Source: Porphyromonas canoris
Lineage (GTDB): Bacteria > Bacteroidota > Bacteroidia > Bacteroidales > Porphyromonadaceae
Direction of reading: 5' to 3'
Assembly (NCBI RefSeq): GCF_000769115.1
Contig: NZ_JQZV01000003.1
Span: forward strand, 62,001 to 126,000
Length of the DNA stretch: 64,000 nucleotides
Position 1 is the first letter of the stretch. Each line of letters begins with the position of its first letter. A program made the position numbers and the translations under genes. The notes under the pieces were generated by a model. The model had not been told where the DNA came from and ran no database searches. It saw nothing but the letters and a program-made list of their open reading frames with translations. Of the stretch, positions 7,945-15,831 are shown piece by piece.

Positions 7945-10422
7945 CTATGTGAACAGCTTTCCGACCAGTGTGGCAGTAAAGGCTACCAACCAAGCCAAAG
8001 AGCAGGAATATATCATGCTAAAGAGTGCCCACTTCGCACTGCCGCTCTCTCTGCCGATCGCAACTATCGTTGCAATACAGGGGAAATAGACCAGCACAAA
8101 CAGCATGAAGGAGAACATCATTACAGGAGTATAGGCAGGAGAACCATCGGAAAGCGTGGCTTGAGAAAGCTTGTCCTGTAGTCCGGCTTCGTTTTCCATG
8201 TCTCCGGTGTACAACACTCCCATAGTGCTTACCACAACTTCCTTGGCAGGCAGTCCGCTAAGCAGTGCCATGGTCAGCTTCCAATCGTAATCCATGGGTG
8301 AGAATATCGGTTGGAGAGCTTTTCCCATCTTGCCTATGTAAGAGTTTTCCTGCTGATACATGGATGCCAACTGATCGTCAGAGAGATCTTGGAGCGTGTT
8401 GTTCTCTGCTTTCATCTGCTCTATACCCGTTGCAATGTCTGCTTCGTTTCCTCTTGGGAAGTAGCTTAAACACCATATCACAATGGATGCAAGCAGAATG
8501 GTGGTACCCATTTTGGTGAGATACTGCTTAGCTTTATCCCACATATGCAACAGAATACTCTGAGTGGTGGGAAGGCGATAAGGAGGCAGCTCCATAACGA
8601 AAGGTATATCTTCTTCCTTGATAAAGAATTTTCTGAGGAAGAATGCCGTGAGCAGTGCAAGCAGTATACCTATAATGTAGATGGAGAAAACCACAGTCCC
8701 GGCGTAGGCACTGAAGAACGCACCCGTGAGTAGAATGTAGACCGGAAGCCTTGCGCTGCAACTCATAAAGGGAAGTATCAGCATCGTGATGAGTCTGCTG
8801 TTTTTGCTCTCTATCGTTCTGGTTGCCATGATAGCCGGAACATTGCATCCGAAGCCCATGATAAGAGGAATGAAACTCTTCCCATGAATGCCCATGGAGT
8901 GCATTAGCTTGTCCATGATAAAGGCTGCCCGCGCCATATACCCGGTGTCTTCCATAAAGGATATAAAGACATAGAGGATCATGATATTGGGCAGAAAAAC
9001 TATGACGCCCCCTACTCCTCCGATGATACCATCGCAGATAAGGTCTTGAAGAGCCCCTCCCGGAAGAATGCTTCGTACCGCTTCTCCCAGCCACGCAACA
9101 CCTGCTTCGATCCATTCCATAGGATATTCTCCCAATGTGAATGTGGTTTGGAACATCAGGTACATGAAGAGGAGAAAGATAGGGAAGCCCCAAATACGAT
9201 GCGTGAGCCAGTAGTCTATCTTTTGATCTCTGCCTTTGAGGTGATCCACTTTCGAGTCGAGCGTCTCTCTTAACGCACCATTGATAAATCCGTAGCGGGT
9301 ATCGGTGATTACATCCGAGAGGTGTCGAGAGTAGCTTTCGGAGTATGTTTTAGAGATGTATCTTGCTTTGGTGAGCAGAAAAGCTCCTTTCGGGATCTCT
9401 TTTTCCACCTTGCCGGTGTAGAGAGGATCACCTTCCAAGAGTTTTATGGCAATATACTCTTCGGCACCATGACACCATGAAAGGTGTGGCTGATCTGCTG
9501 TTGCCTGTCGTATAAACTCGGCTAACTCGTCCCGATGCTTGACGATCTCCAAAGAGTAAGGCATAGGCACTTTGCGCTGAAGGGTGCAAGAGCCGGCATA
9601 GACCATGTGAACACAGTTGAACAGCTTCTCTTTTCCTTCTCCTTTTCTCGCTACGGTCGGAACAACCGGCGTCCCTAATAGCTGGGACAACAAGGGTATG
9701 TTGAGCTTGCTGCCACTGGCTTCAAACTCATCGAACATATTCAGAGCGATAACCATGGGGATACCCGTCTCAAGCAGTTGGGTTGTGAGATAAAGGTGTC
9801 TCTCCAAATTGGTGGCACTGATGACATTCACGATAACATCCGGTCGCTTATCTCCCGCAAGGAAGTCCTCTATATACTTCTCTTCCGGGCTGTATGAGGA
9901 GAGAGAGTAAGTACCGGGAAGGTCTATGATGTCGAAGTTTATGTCGCCTGTTTTATACTTGCCATGCTTGGCATCGACCGTAACACCGGAATAGTTGCCC
10001 ACGTGTTCGTGTGTTCCGCAACAAGCATTAAACAGAGAGGTTTTTCCGCAGTTCGGATTGCCTAAAAATGCAACGGAGATTTTTGTATCGGCAGGGATCT
10101 CTTTTTTTGTCCCATTCCCTAAAATATCGGGATGGATATTGGGGTCGTGCTTAACGACAGGAGCCGATGCGTTGGTGCTGTGCTCCTTGCTTAAACTCTT
10201 GTTTACATAGATATGCTGAGCCTCTTTTCTACGAAGAGAGACCTCATAGTTCATTACCTTGTACTCTATCGGGTCTTGTAGCGGAGCATTACGAACGACC
10301 AGAACATCCTGCCCCGGAACAAATCCCATTTCGAGAATACGTTTTCTAAAATGCCCGGTCAGACGGACATCAACAATACTACCGGATTCTCCTTCTTTAA
10401 GTTCAGAAAGTTTTACTGTCAT
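7945..10422 (-). CDS. feoB: Ferrous iron transporter, fused FeoA-FeoB
   Basis: An 825-residue fusion. Residues 1-75 are an SH3-like FeoA domain (LSELKEGESG ... RILEMGFVPGQ). Residues 115-280 are the FeoB G domain with G1 GNPNCGKTS (121-129), DLPG (167-170) and NMFD (228-231). The rest is the membrane permease with the paired Gate motifs (FLPNIMILYVFISFMEDTGYM; GLPAKEVVVSTMGVLY), including the Cys in FGCNVPAI and SCSARLPVY. FeoB imports Fe(II) across the inner membrane. FeoA-FeoB fusions are common in Bacteroidetes. The gene has a near-leaderless promoter at 10427-10456 and is followed by the Cys-rich partner. No Fur site could be recognised with confidence. Confidence 0.96.
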   Translation of the reverse strand: MTVKLSELKEGESGSIVDVRLTGHFRKRILEMGFVPGQDVLVVRNAPLQDPIEYKVMNYEVSLRRKEAQHIYVNKSLSKEHSTNASAPVVKHDPNIHPDILGNGTKKEIPADTKISVAFLGNPNCGKTSLFNACCGTHEHVGNYSGVTVDAKHGKYKTGDINFDIIDLPGTYSLSSYSPEEKYIEDFLAGDKRPDVIVNVISATNLERHLYLTTQLLETGIPMVIALNMFDEFEASGSKLNIPLLSQLLGTPVVPTVARKGEGKEKLFNCVHMVYAGSCTLQRKVPMPYSLEIVKHRDELAEFIRQATADQPHLSWCHGAEEYIAIKLLEGDPLYTGKVEKEIPKGAFLLTKARYISKTYSESYSRHLSDVITDTRYGFINGALRETLDSKVDHLKGRDQKIDYWLTHRIWGFPIFLLFMYLMFQTTFTLGEYPMEWIEAGVAWLGEAVRSILPGGALQDLICDGIIGGVGGVIVFLPNIMILYVFISFMEDTGYMARAAFIMDKLMHSMGIHGKSFIPLIMGFGCNVPAIMATRTIESKNSRLITMLILPFMSCSARLPVYILLTGAFFSAYAGTVVFSIYIIGILLALLTAFFLRKFFIKEEDIPFVMELPPYRLPTTQSILLHMWDKAKQYLTKMGTTILLASIVIWCLSYFPRGNEADIATGIEQMKAENNTLQDLSDDQLASMYQQENSYIGKMGKALQPIFSPMDYDWKLTMALLSGLPAKEVVVSTMGVLYTGDMENEAGLQDKLSQATLSDGSPAYTPVMMFSFMLFVLVYFPCIATIVAIGRESGSAKWALFSMIYSCSLAWLVAFTATLVGKLFT

Positions 10423-10426
10423 GGTT

Positions 10427-10456
10427 CAAATATACTTTCTTTGTCTATACCCCAAA
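10427..10456 (-). promoter_or_regulatory. Promoter of feoAB, close to the start codon
   Basis: On the minus strand TTTG (10456-10453), 18 bases, then TATATTTG (10434-10427). Only four bases separate the -7 box from the ATG, so the transcript is expected to start at or within a few bases of the start codon. Confidence 0.7.
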
Positions 10457-10492
10457 ATACCTATATATAGTTATTTAAGTGAATGGTATCGA

Positions 10493-11728
10493 TCAGCTTT
10501 TTTTGTTTCCGAATATTTTGTAAGCGATGAGGCTGCTCAAGAAACCGACCAATAAGATTGTGAAGATGGAGACAACAATATCCAAGAATCTCAACTCTAC
10601 CGGATACGAGTCTATGAGAAAAGCTCCACTGTTCGAGGTGGCAAGCTTTACAAGACCGAACTGTGCCTGTAAGACTACCAGGAAGATACCTGTGGCTATT
10701 CCTATAACCCCTCCCATAAAGGAGAGTATAAACCCTTCCGTGATGACGATACTTCTGGTCATCCACTTTTCTGCACCCAATGCTCTGAGCGTTTCTGTGT
10801 CTTTACGCTTCTCGATGATAAGCATCCCTAATGTGCTTACAATGCTAAACAGAGAGAGCAGGAGTACAAATAGCAGGATGGAAAAGGAGATCCATTTTTC
10901 GATCTTATTGATTCGGAAGATGTCGGGATGCTGTTGTTCCCGGTCTTTGACCACAAAATTGCTTCCCAGCAAGCGAGATAGTCTTTCCGCTGTTCGTTTT
11001 GTGGTGCTTTCTTGAGCAAGTTTCAGAGATATTTCGCTTATGGTATCCGAGTCGTACTGAAGGAGTGTGCGGAGAAGCTCAATGGGAAGAAAAGATATTG
11101 TACCGTCTTCACTCTGATCGACTCGAAATACCCCGGAGATAAAAACATCCGATGTCCTGAAGTTTCTATCCGGTCTTACCATGGAGAGAGAGCCTATCCG
11201 CCGAGGCACGATAATCTGTACCGGCAGATCCATACCGGCATTGACGCCGAGCTTGGAAGCTATCCCTACTCCCGTTATGAGCTGTGGAAGAGAATCTTTT
11301 TCCAGCAGAAACTCTCCATCGAAGAGGCTTTGATGAAGCGGAATGACTTGAGAAAAATGATCGTCTATACCATAAAGAATGACCGGAATGGTATTCTCTT
11401 CAAACACAAGCATGGCTTGACCTTTCAGCCCGAAAGCGTATTTCTCAATCTCCGGATCGTTATCCAGCAGTTCGGCGACAGTGCTTAAAGAAAAAGGCTT
11501 ACCCTCTTTCTGCTCTACGATCAGGTCGGGAGTGAAATTTTTGTACAGCCCTTTCGTGAAACTCTCAAAGCCGTTAAAGACGGAAAAGAGAATAACCATC
11601 GCAATACCGACCACGGCAATGGAAGATGTGGCAATGGTTGCGATAATGTTTACAGCGTGTGTGGATTTCGGAGCATGGAAGTATCTCCATGCAATGAACA
11701 GGATTGTCTTCCACTTATTAAAGATCAT
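10493..11728 (-). CDS. LolC/LolE-type ABC transporter permease
   Basis: A 411-residue protein with an N-terminal helix, a large periplasmic domain and three C-terminal helices of the FtsX/MacB fold (ISFSILLFVLLLSLFSIVSTLGMLI; GFILSFMGGVIGIATG; IVVSIFTILLVGFLSSLIAYKIF). The start (FIAWRYFHAPKSTHAVNIIATIATSSIAVVG in fragments) matches LolC/LolE proteins that extract lipoproteins from the inner membrane. No ATPase LolD or second permease is adjacent, as is usual in Bacteroidetes. Its start overlaps the end of rbfA by four bases, making it the last gene of the aroQ operon. The assignment to LolC or LolE cannot be made from sequence alone. Confidence 0.82.
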   Translation of the reverse strand: MIFNKWKTILFIAWRYFHAPKSTHAVNIIATIATSSIAVVGIAMVILFSVFNGFESFTKGLYKNFTPDLIVEQKEGKPFSLSTVAELLDNDPEIEKYAFGLKGQAMLVFEENTIPVILYGIDDHFSQVIPLHQSLFDGEFLLEKDSLPQLITGVGIASKLGVNAGMDLPVQIIVPRRIGSLSMVRPDRNFRTSDVFISGVFRVDQSEDGTISFLPIELLRTLLQYDSDTISEISLKLAQESTTKRTAERLSRLLGSNFVVKDREQQHPDIFRINKIEKWISFSILLFVLLLSLFSIVSTLGMLIIEKRKDTETLRALGAEKWMTRSIVITEGFILSFMGGVIGIATGIFLVVLQAQFGLVKLATSNSGAFLIDSYPVELRFLDIVVSIFTILLVGFLSSLIAYKIFGNKKS

Positions 11729-12060
11729 TGCTTCAACAGCTCATCTATTCTACTTATGATCTTTTCACTATCATCTTTGAGGAAGATAAGCTCCGGAATG
11801 ATTCGCAGCTGTGTATGTACTCGCTTCCCAAAGTCGTATCGGATTGTCGCTGAATTCTGTTGAATTGCTTTTATCAGCTCGTCAGCCTTACTGTCCGGAA
11901 AGATACTGAGGAACACTCTTGCCTGACTAAGATCCGGCGTTACGCGTACTTCGCTCACGGTGATCAGTACTCCCGGAGTTTTTTTAGTCTCAAGGAGGAA
12001 AAGCTCTCCCAGCTCTTTTTGAATCAGACGAGAGATCATGCTCATTCTTTTATTGTCCAT
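11725..12060 (-). CDS. rbfA: Ribosome-binding factor A
   Basis: A 111-residue KH-fold protein that helps mature the 5' end of 16S rRNA in the 30S subunit. The family features visible are RMSMISRLIQKELGELF at the start, VSEVRVTPDLSQARVFLSIFP in the middle, and a C-terminal RIIPELIFLKDDSEKIISRIDELL. Length is typical. It overlaps the permease by four bases and starts one base before the methyltransferase stop, implying translational coupling within the operon. Confidence 0.93.
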   Translation of the reverse strand: MDNKRMSMISRLIQKELGELFLLETKKTPGVLITVSEVRVTPDLSQARVFLSIFPDSKADELIKAIQQNSATIRYDFGKRVHTQLRIIPELIFLKDDSEKIISRIDELLKQ

Positions 12061-12061
12061 A

Positions 12062-12742
12062 CTATTGTCGTGTGTCTGTTTGTTTAATGCTTAGAGTGAG
12101 TCCGTCTCGCAGAGGGAGTATGACGGTGGAGAGTTCGGGCTGCTCTAAAAGATAGTAGTTAAAGTTTCTGATGGATACCGTTTGCTCGTCCTGTGCCTCC
12201 GGTTCTATCACTTTCCCGTCCCAAAGAGTATTATCGGAGATGATGAGCGAACCTGCCGGCAGTCGCTTCAAAACCAGCTTGACATACTCGATATAGTGCC
12301 TCTTATTGGCATCTATATATACGATGTCTGTCTCTTCAAGCGGAAGAGTAGGAAGAATCTCCAGAGCATCTCCAAAGTAGAGACGGATCTGCTCTTTCTG
12401 TTCGCTTTGGTCGAAATATCGTCTGAGAAAATCCTCCATTTCGTCATTCAGCTCAATAGTGTGGACTATCCCTTTTTCGGATAATCCCTCAGCCAGACAG
12501 AGTGTGGCATAGCCGGTATAAGTGCCTATCTCTATAATATTCCGAGGAGATTTGAGCTTGGACAGAAGAGCCAGTAAACGCCCCTGATGATGCCCGGACA
12601 TCATTCTCGGTCTCACCAGATGGGTATGTGCATCCCTGTACAGCTTCTTGAGGAGTGGCGGTTCCGGAGATATGTGCTCCAGTATATACTCCTCCAAAGC
12701 CAGTAGTTCTGCCTCTGTTTTATCGTTCTGTCCGGATATCAT
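12062..12742 (-). CDS. SAM-dependent O-methyltransferase
   Basis: A 226-residue class I methyltransferase of the caffeoyl-CoA O-methyltransferase/YrrM family. The SAM site is IIEIGTYTGYATLCLAEGL (motif I), followed by DIVYIDANKRHYIEYV with the metal-binding Asp and Asn-Lys, and SLIISDNTLWDG. In bacteria some relatives modify tRNA (TrmR, 5-methoxyuridine), which would fit a position beside rbfA, but the substrate is not established here. Its ATG overlaps the TAA stop of pyk by one base. Confidence 0.85.
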   Translation of the reverse strand: MISGQNDKTEAELLALEEYILEHISPEPPLLKKLYRDAHTHLVRPRMMSGHHQGRLLALLSKLKSPRNIIEIGTYTGYATLCLAEGLSEKGIVHTIELNDEMEDFLRRYFDQSEQKEQIRLYFGDALEILPTLPLEETDIVYIDANKRHYIEYVKLVLKRLPAGSLIISDNTLWDGKVIEPEAQDEQTVSIRNFNYYLLEQPELSTVILPLRDGLTLSIKQTDTRQ

Positions 12743-14187
12743 TACTGCTTATCGGGGTTGTTTTTATGGTAGAAGTCCAAAGCCTCCTGCACTTTATTCA
12801 GTTCCAATCTCGTTGTACCCACTTCTTCTGCCAAAGTACCGCTGACGTAAGCGACCATATCCTCTTTCTCTATCTGTCCCTTACGCAAAAGCTCTTTCAG
12901 CGCACCTATGTAGTAGTCTATCTTACCTCCGCACTTCTCTTGTACAACGGCCTTTACGCCATAAGAGAGAGCAAGTTCTCGTGCCGTCCGTTCCTTATAA
13001 CATATTGCAAATACGGTGGCACGCCCTCTGTATGCTGCGATATTTCTGCAAGTGCGTCCGGTAAAGCTGTCTGTAACAATCGCTTTAACTCCCAGTTTAC
13101 TGATGCTCTTCACGGCTTGTTTGGATAGAAAAGAGGTAACGTCTAAGTCTTGAGGCTCTATCGGTACCCTTATATCCTGCTCTTCGAGCTTGCTTTTCTC
13201 TGCCTCTCTTATAATGCTCGTCATGGTTCTTACAGCCTCTACCGGATATTTCCCATTGGCGGTCTCTCCGGAGAGCATCACGGCATCCGTCCTGTAAAAA
13301 ATAGCGTTGGCAACATCGGAGACCTCGGCTCTTGTCGGGCGAGGCGAGTATATCATGGTGTGCAACATCTGTGTTGCTACTATCACAGGCTTTTTCTTCG
13401 CAATGGCTTTCCGTATGAGCAGACTCTGTATAGCCGGAATTTTCTCTTGCGGCACCTCTATGCCGAGATCTCCCCGTGCGATCATGATACCGAAGGCATG
13501 GTCTAATATCTCATCTATATTGTCTATACCCTCTTGGTTTTCAATCTTTGCGATGATCTTTATAGGGCTGTTGTGGCGATCCAAAATCTCTTGGATGTCC
13601 AAGACGTCCTGCTTGTTTCTGACGAAAGAGTGTGCTATAAAGTCCACATCTTTCTCTATGCAGTAGTTGATGGTCTCTATGTCTCTTGGAGTGAGAGAGG
13701 GCAGATTGATCCTGACACCCGGTACATTTACGCTCTTTCTGCTACCCAAGATACCATCGTTAAGTACAGAGCAGACGATCTTATCCGGAGTCTTCTCTAT
13801 GACGCAAAGCTCCAAAAGTCCGTCATCTATAAGGATGTGAGAGTCGGGAGCTATATCCTTGTGAAGATCCCGATAGGTTACGCAGATACACTCTTTGGTT
13901 GTAAGTGTATCCGGATCGCTTTTCAGCAGAACGGTGCTTCCTCTTCTAAACTCTATGGGTTCGCTACATATCGTTGTCCGGATCTCCGGTCCTTTCGTGT
14001 CCATTAAGATAGCAACATCCCCGGCTACGGCGCGAGTGTTATCCACTACCCGGTCAAAGCCCTCTCTGTCCATGTGTGCAGAGTTGAGCCTGACAACATT
14101 GACACCCTCCTCTATAAGCTCTTTAAGAAAAGGGATGTCGCACTTTCTGTCCGATATCGTTGCTACGATTTTGGTCGCTTTCTTCAT
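12742..14187 (-). CDS. pyk: Pyruvate kinase
   Basis: A 481-residue protein that makes pyruvate and ATP from phosphoenolpyruvate and ADP. Visible blocks include TKIVATISDRKCD at the start, NVVRLNSAHMD, LMDTKGPEIRT, the active-site Lys region IKIIAKIENQEGIDN, the Mg-binding IMIARGDLGIEVP, VIVATQMLHTM and DAVMLSGETANGKYP. Length and domain order are normal. It is the second gene of the operon, after aroQ. Confidence 0.96.
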   Translation of the reverse strand: MKKATKIVATISDRKCDIPFLKELIEEGVNVVRLNSAHMDREGFDRVVDNTRAVAGDVAILMDTKGPEIRTTICSEPIEFRRGSTVLLKSDPDTLTTKECICVTYRDLHKDIAPDSHILIDDGLLELCVIEKTPDKIVCSVLNDGILGSRKSVNVPGVRINLPSLTPRDIETINYCIEKDVDFIAHSFVRNKQDVLDIQEILDRHNSPIKIIAKIENQEGIDNIDEILDHAFGIMIARGDLGIEVPQEKIPAIQSLLIRKAIAKKKPVIVATQMLHTMIYSPRPTRAEVSDVANAIFYRTDAVMLSGETANGKYPVEAVRTMTSIIREAEKSKLEEQDIRVPIEPQDLDVTSFLSKQAVKSISKLGVKAIVTDSFTGRTCRNIAAYRGRATVFAICYKERTARELALSYGVKAVVQEKCGGKIDYYIGALKELLRKGQIEKEDMVAYVSGTLAEEVGTTRLELNKVQEALDFYHKNNPDKQ

Positions 14188-14239
14188 ATCTGTTTTTCTA
14201 AATCTTTAATATATCCGCTTCGGATAAACCTTTCTCGGA

Positions 14240-14671
14240 CTATCCGTTACGTCTCGACAACAAGTGGGCTATGGCAAGTCTGTAGCCATCCAGCCCAAAG
14301 CCGGAGAGTATTCCTGCTGCTTCTGCAGCCGTGACCGACTTCTGTCTGAACTCTTCCCGCTTGTAGAGATTGGATATGTGCACCTCCACCACAGGAATAG
14401 TTATGGCAGCGATGGCATCTCTAAGGGCATAGGAGTAGTGTGTCAAAGCTCCCGGATTGAGAACAATGCCTCCGGAGAGCGATCTTATATCGTGCAGATA
14501 GTCTATGATCTCGCCTTCATGGTTGCTTTGGAAATATCTGATATCCACGTTGTGGTATATATCTCTCAGCTTCTCCAAGTATTCCTCAAAGTCCGTACTC
14601 CCGTATATCTCAGGCTCTCGTTCGCCCAAAAGGTTCAAGTTGGGGCCGTTGATGATGTGAATTATCTTCAT
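14240..14671 (-). CDS. aroQ: 3-dehydroquinate dehydratase, type II
   Basis: A 143-residue type II dehydroquinase, third step of the shikimate pathway. The motifs IINGPNLNLLGEREPEIYG (with the catalytic Tyr), YFQSNHEGEIIDYLHD and IVLNPGALTHYSYALRDAI are intact, and VEVHISNLYKREEFR carries the active-site His. It leads the operon to pyk, OMT, rbfA and the Lol-type permease. aroB lies 17 kb away in another operon. Confidence 0.96.
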   Translation of the reverse strand: MKIIHIINGPNLNLLGEREPEIYGSTDFEEYLEKLRDIYHNVDIRYFQSNHEGEIIDYLHDIRSLSGGIVLNPGALTHYSYALRDAIAAITIPVVEVHISNLYKREEFRQKSVTAAEAAGILSGFGLDGYRLAIAHLLSRRNG

Positions 14672-14697
14672 ATCCGCAATCTCTATTTCTTATTACA

Positions 14698-14705
14698 CAA
14701 AGGTA
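14698..14705 (-). promoter_or_regulatory. Putative -7 box of the aroQ operon
   Basis: TACCTTTG on the minus strand, 26 bases before the aroQ ATG. No clear TTTG lies 19 bases upstream. Confidence 0.55.
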
Positions 14706-15793
14706 GGATAATTGCTTCACTTTATAAAATAGAGGTGTTGAAAAAGTATCGGTCGTTGTAAGATGCAAAAAGGTTGGTATTTGAGATCCTTTTTGCATTC
14801 GTTTGCCTCACGAGTGGGCCTCTGTTTTTATATATTTCATCCCCTCTGGAAAATGCGTTTTTCTCCTTTCTCTATTTTCTCTTTTCGGGTTGTTTTCAGA
14901 GTACATCCGAGTTGTTAAATCGGGGTCGTTTTATTAACACAAATTTTGATGCCTGTTCACCCAAAACGGTAAAGCAATATATTTTGTCGGCTTAACGTGT
15001 TTAATTTTTCAGTGAACACGTTTACTGATTTCATTTAATACGTTTACCGGATTCAATTAACGTGTTTAGAATTTTTATTAGTGCGCTGATAATTAGGTGT
15101 TTATCGTTTTGCTCCATTTTTGAGGCTCTTTGGTGTGATTTCTTCATTAAGATTTCTAAACACAATAATGAGGATAAATTGATCTTTATTAACTCGAAAA
15201 CAGCCCATGAAACCGACCGAGAGGAGAAAAGTTTTGGAATCAGCCCTCTTTTTTATCCTTTTGGTTATTAGTGGTTTGTGTCGGTTTTAGTGTGATTGGC
15301 TCTATTTTTCTTCAAAAAATCCTCTTTCGGAAGGAATTTTTAGGGGTGAAACACGAACCTTTTGGGGAGTTTTTATATAAAAGAAATGTTATAAATGGGT
15401 CTTTGTTTGAGATTATGGCGGTGTGCAAATGTGATATTTATTTTTGTGATGTCTTGATTTTGATAATTGATGATATAAAAAGAAAATTGGAGGAGTGGCT
15501 TAATCGGGATAGATGGTCTTGTGCCTTCTTTGGTTGTTCCCGGTTTATTGTATAAGTCTGGCTCTGTTTTACGAAGAAAGTAGTTGATAATTATTGATTT
15601 GTATTGTGTCCGAAATGATGCGTGTGGCTTTCGGAATGAGGTAATGACTCCTCCTTTTATTCCCCCTTTCCACATCCTCTTTTTATCGTTTCCAAGTGTA
15701 CGCTTTTCCCGTGATATTAACACCGCTTAAGTGTTTGATGTTGGGTGGTTTTTAACTTCCGATACGGGGATGCAGAATATCACTAATTATATG
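14706..15793. other. Gene-free A+T-rich region holding one dispersed repeat
   Basis: Almost 1.1 kb without a recognisable gene between divergent aroQ and the PBP1A gene. Open frames at 14774-14995, 15062-15271 and 15271-15555 have A+T-driven, low-complexity sequence and resemble nothing I know. The notable content is the inverted-copy element at 14985-15073, with weaker similarity to its partner extending to about 14885 and 15125. Confidence 0.6.
14985..15073 (-). repeat. Dispersed intergenic repeat, copy A (inverted partner at 38041-38128)
   Basis: Read on the minus strand, this matches 38041-38128 with only about four differences in 86 bases. It contains four ACGT-centred sites with AAAC/TTAA flanks (for example TAAACACGTTAA and GGTAAACGTATTAA), at about 19-24 base spacing. 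It lies in the long gap before the PBP1A gene. Confidence 0.85.
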
Positions 15794-15801
15794 TATCTTT
15801 G
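15794..15801 (+). promoter_or_regulatory. -7 box of the PBP1A gene
   Basis: TATCTTTG fits TAnnTTTG and lies 30 bases before the start codon. The -33 position has no good TTTG. Confidence 0.6.
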
Positions 15802-15831
15802 CAAGCGTATTAAACGAACTAAGAAGAATAT

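Noticed and set aside
15062-15555. Short frames in the gap before PBP1A
   Set aside because: They are A+T-driven, lack start signals and overlap the dispersed repeat's weaker flank.
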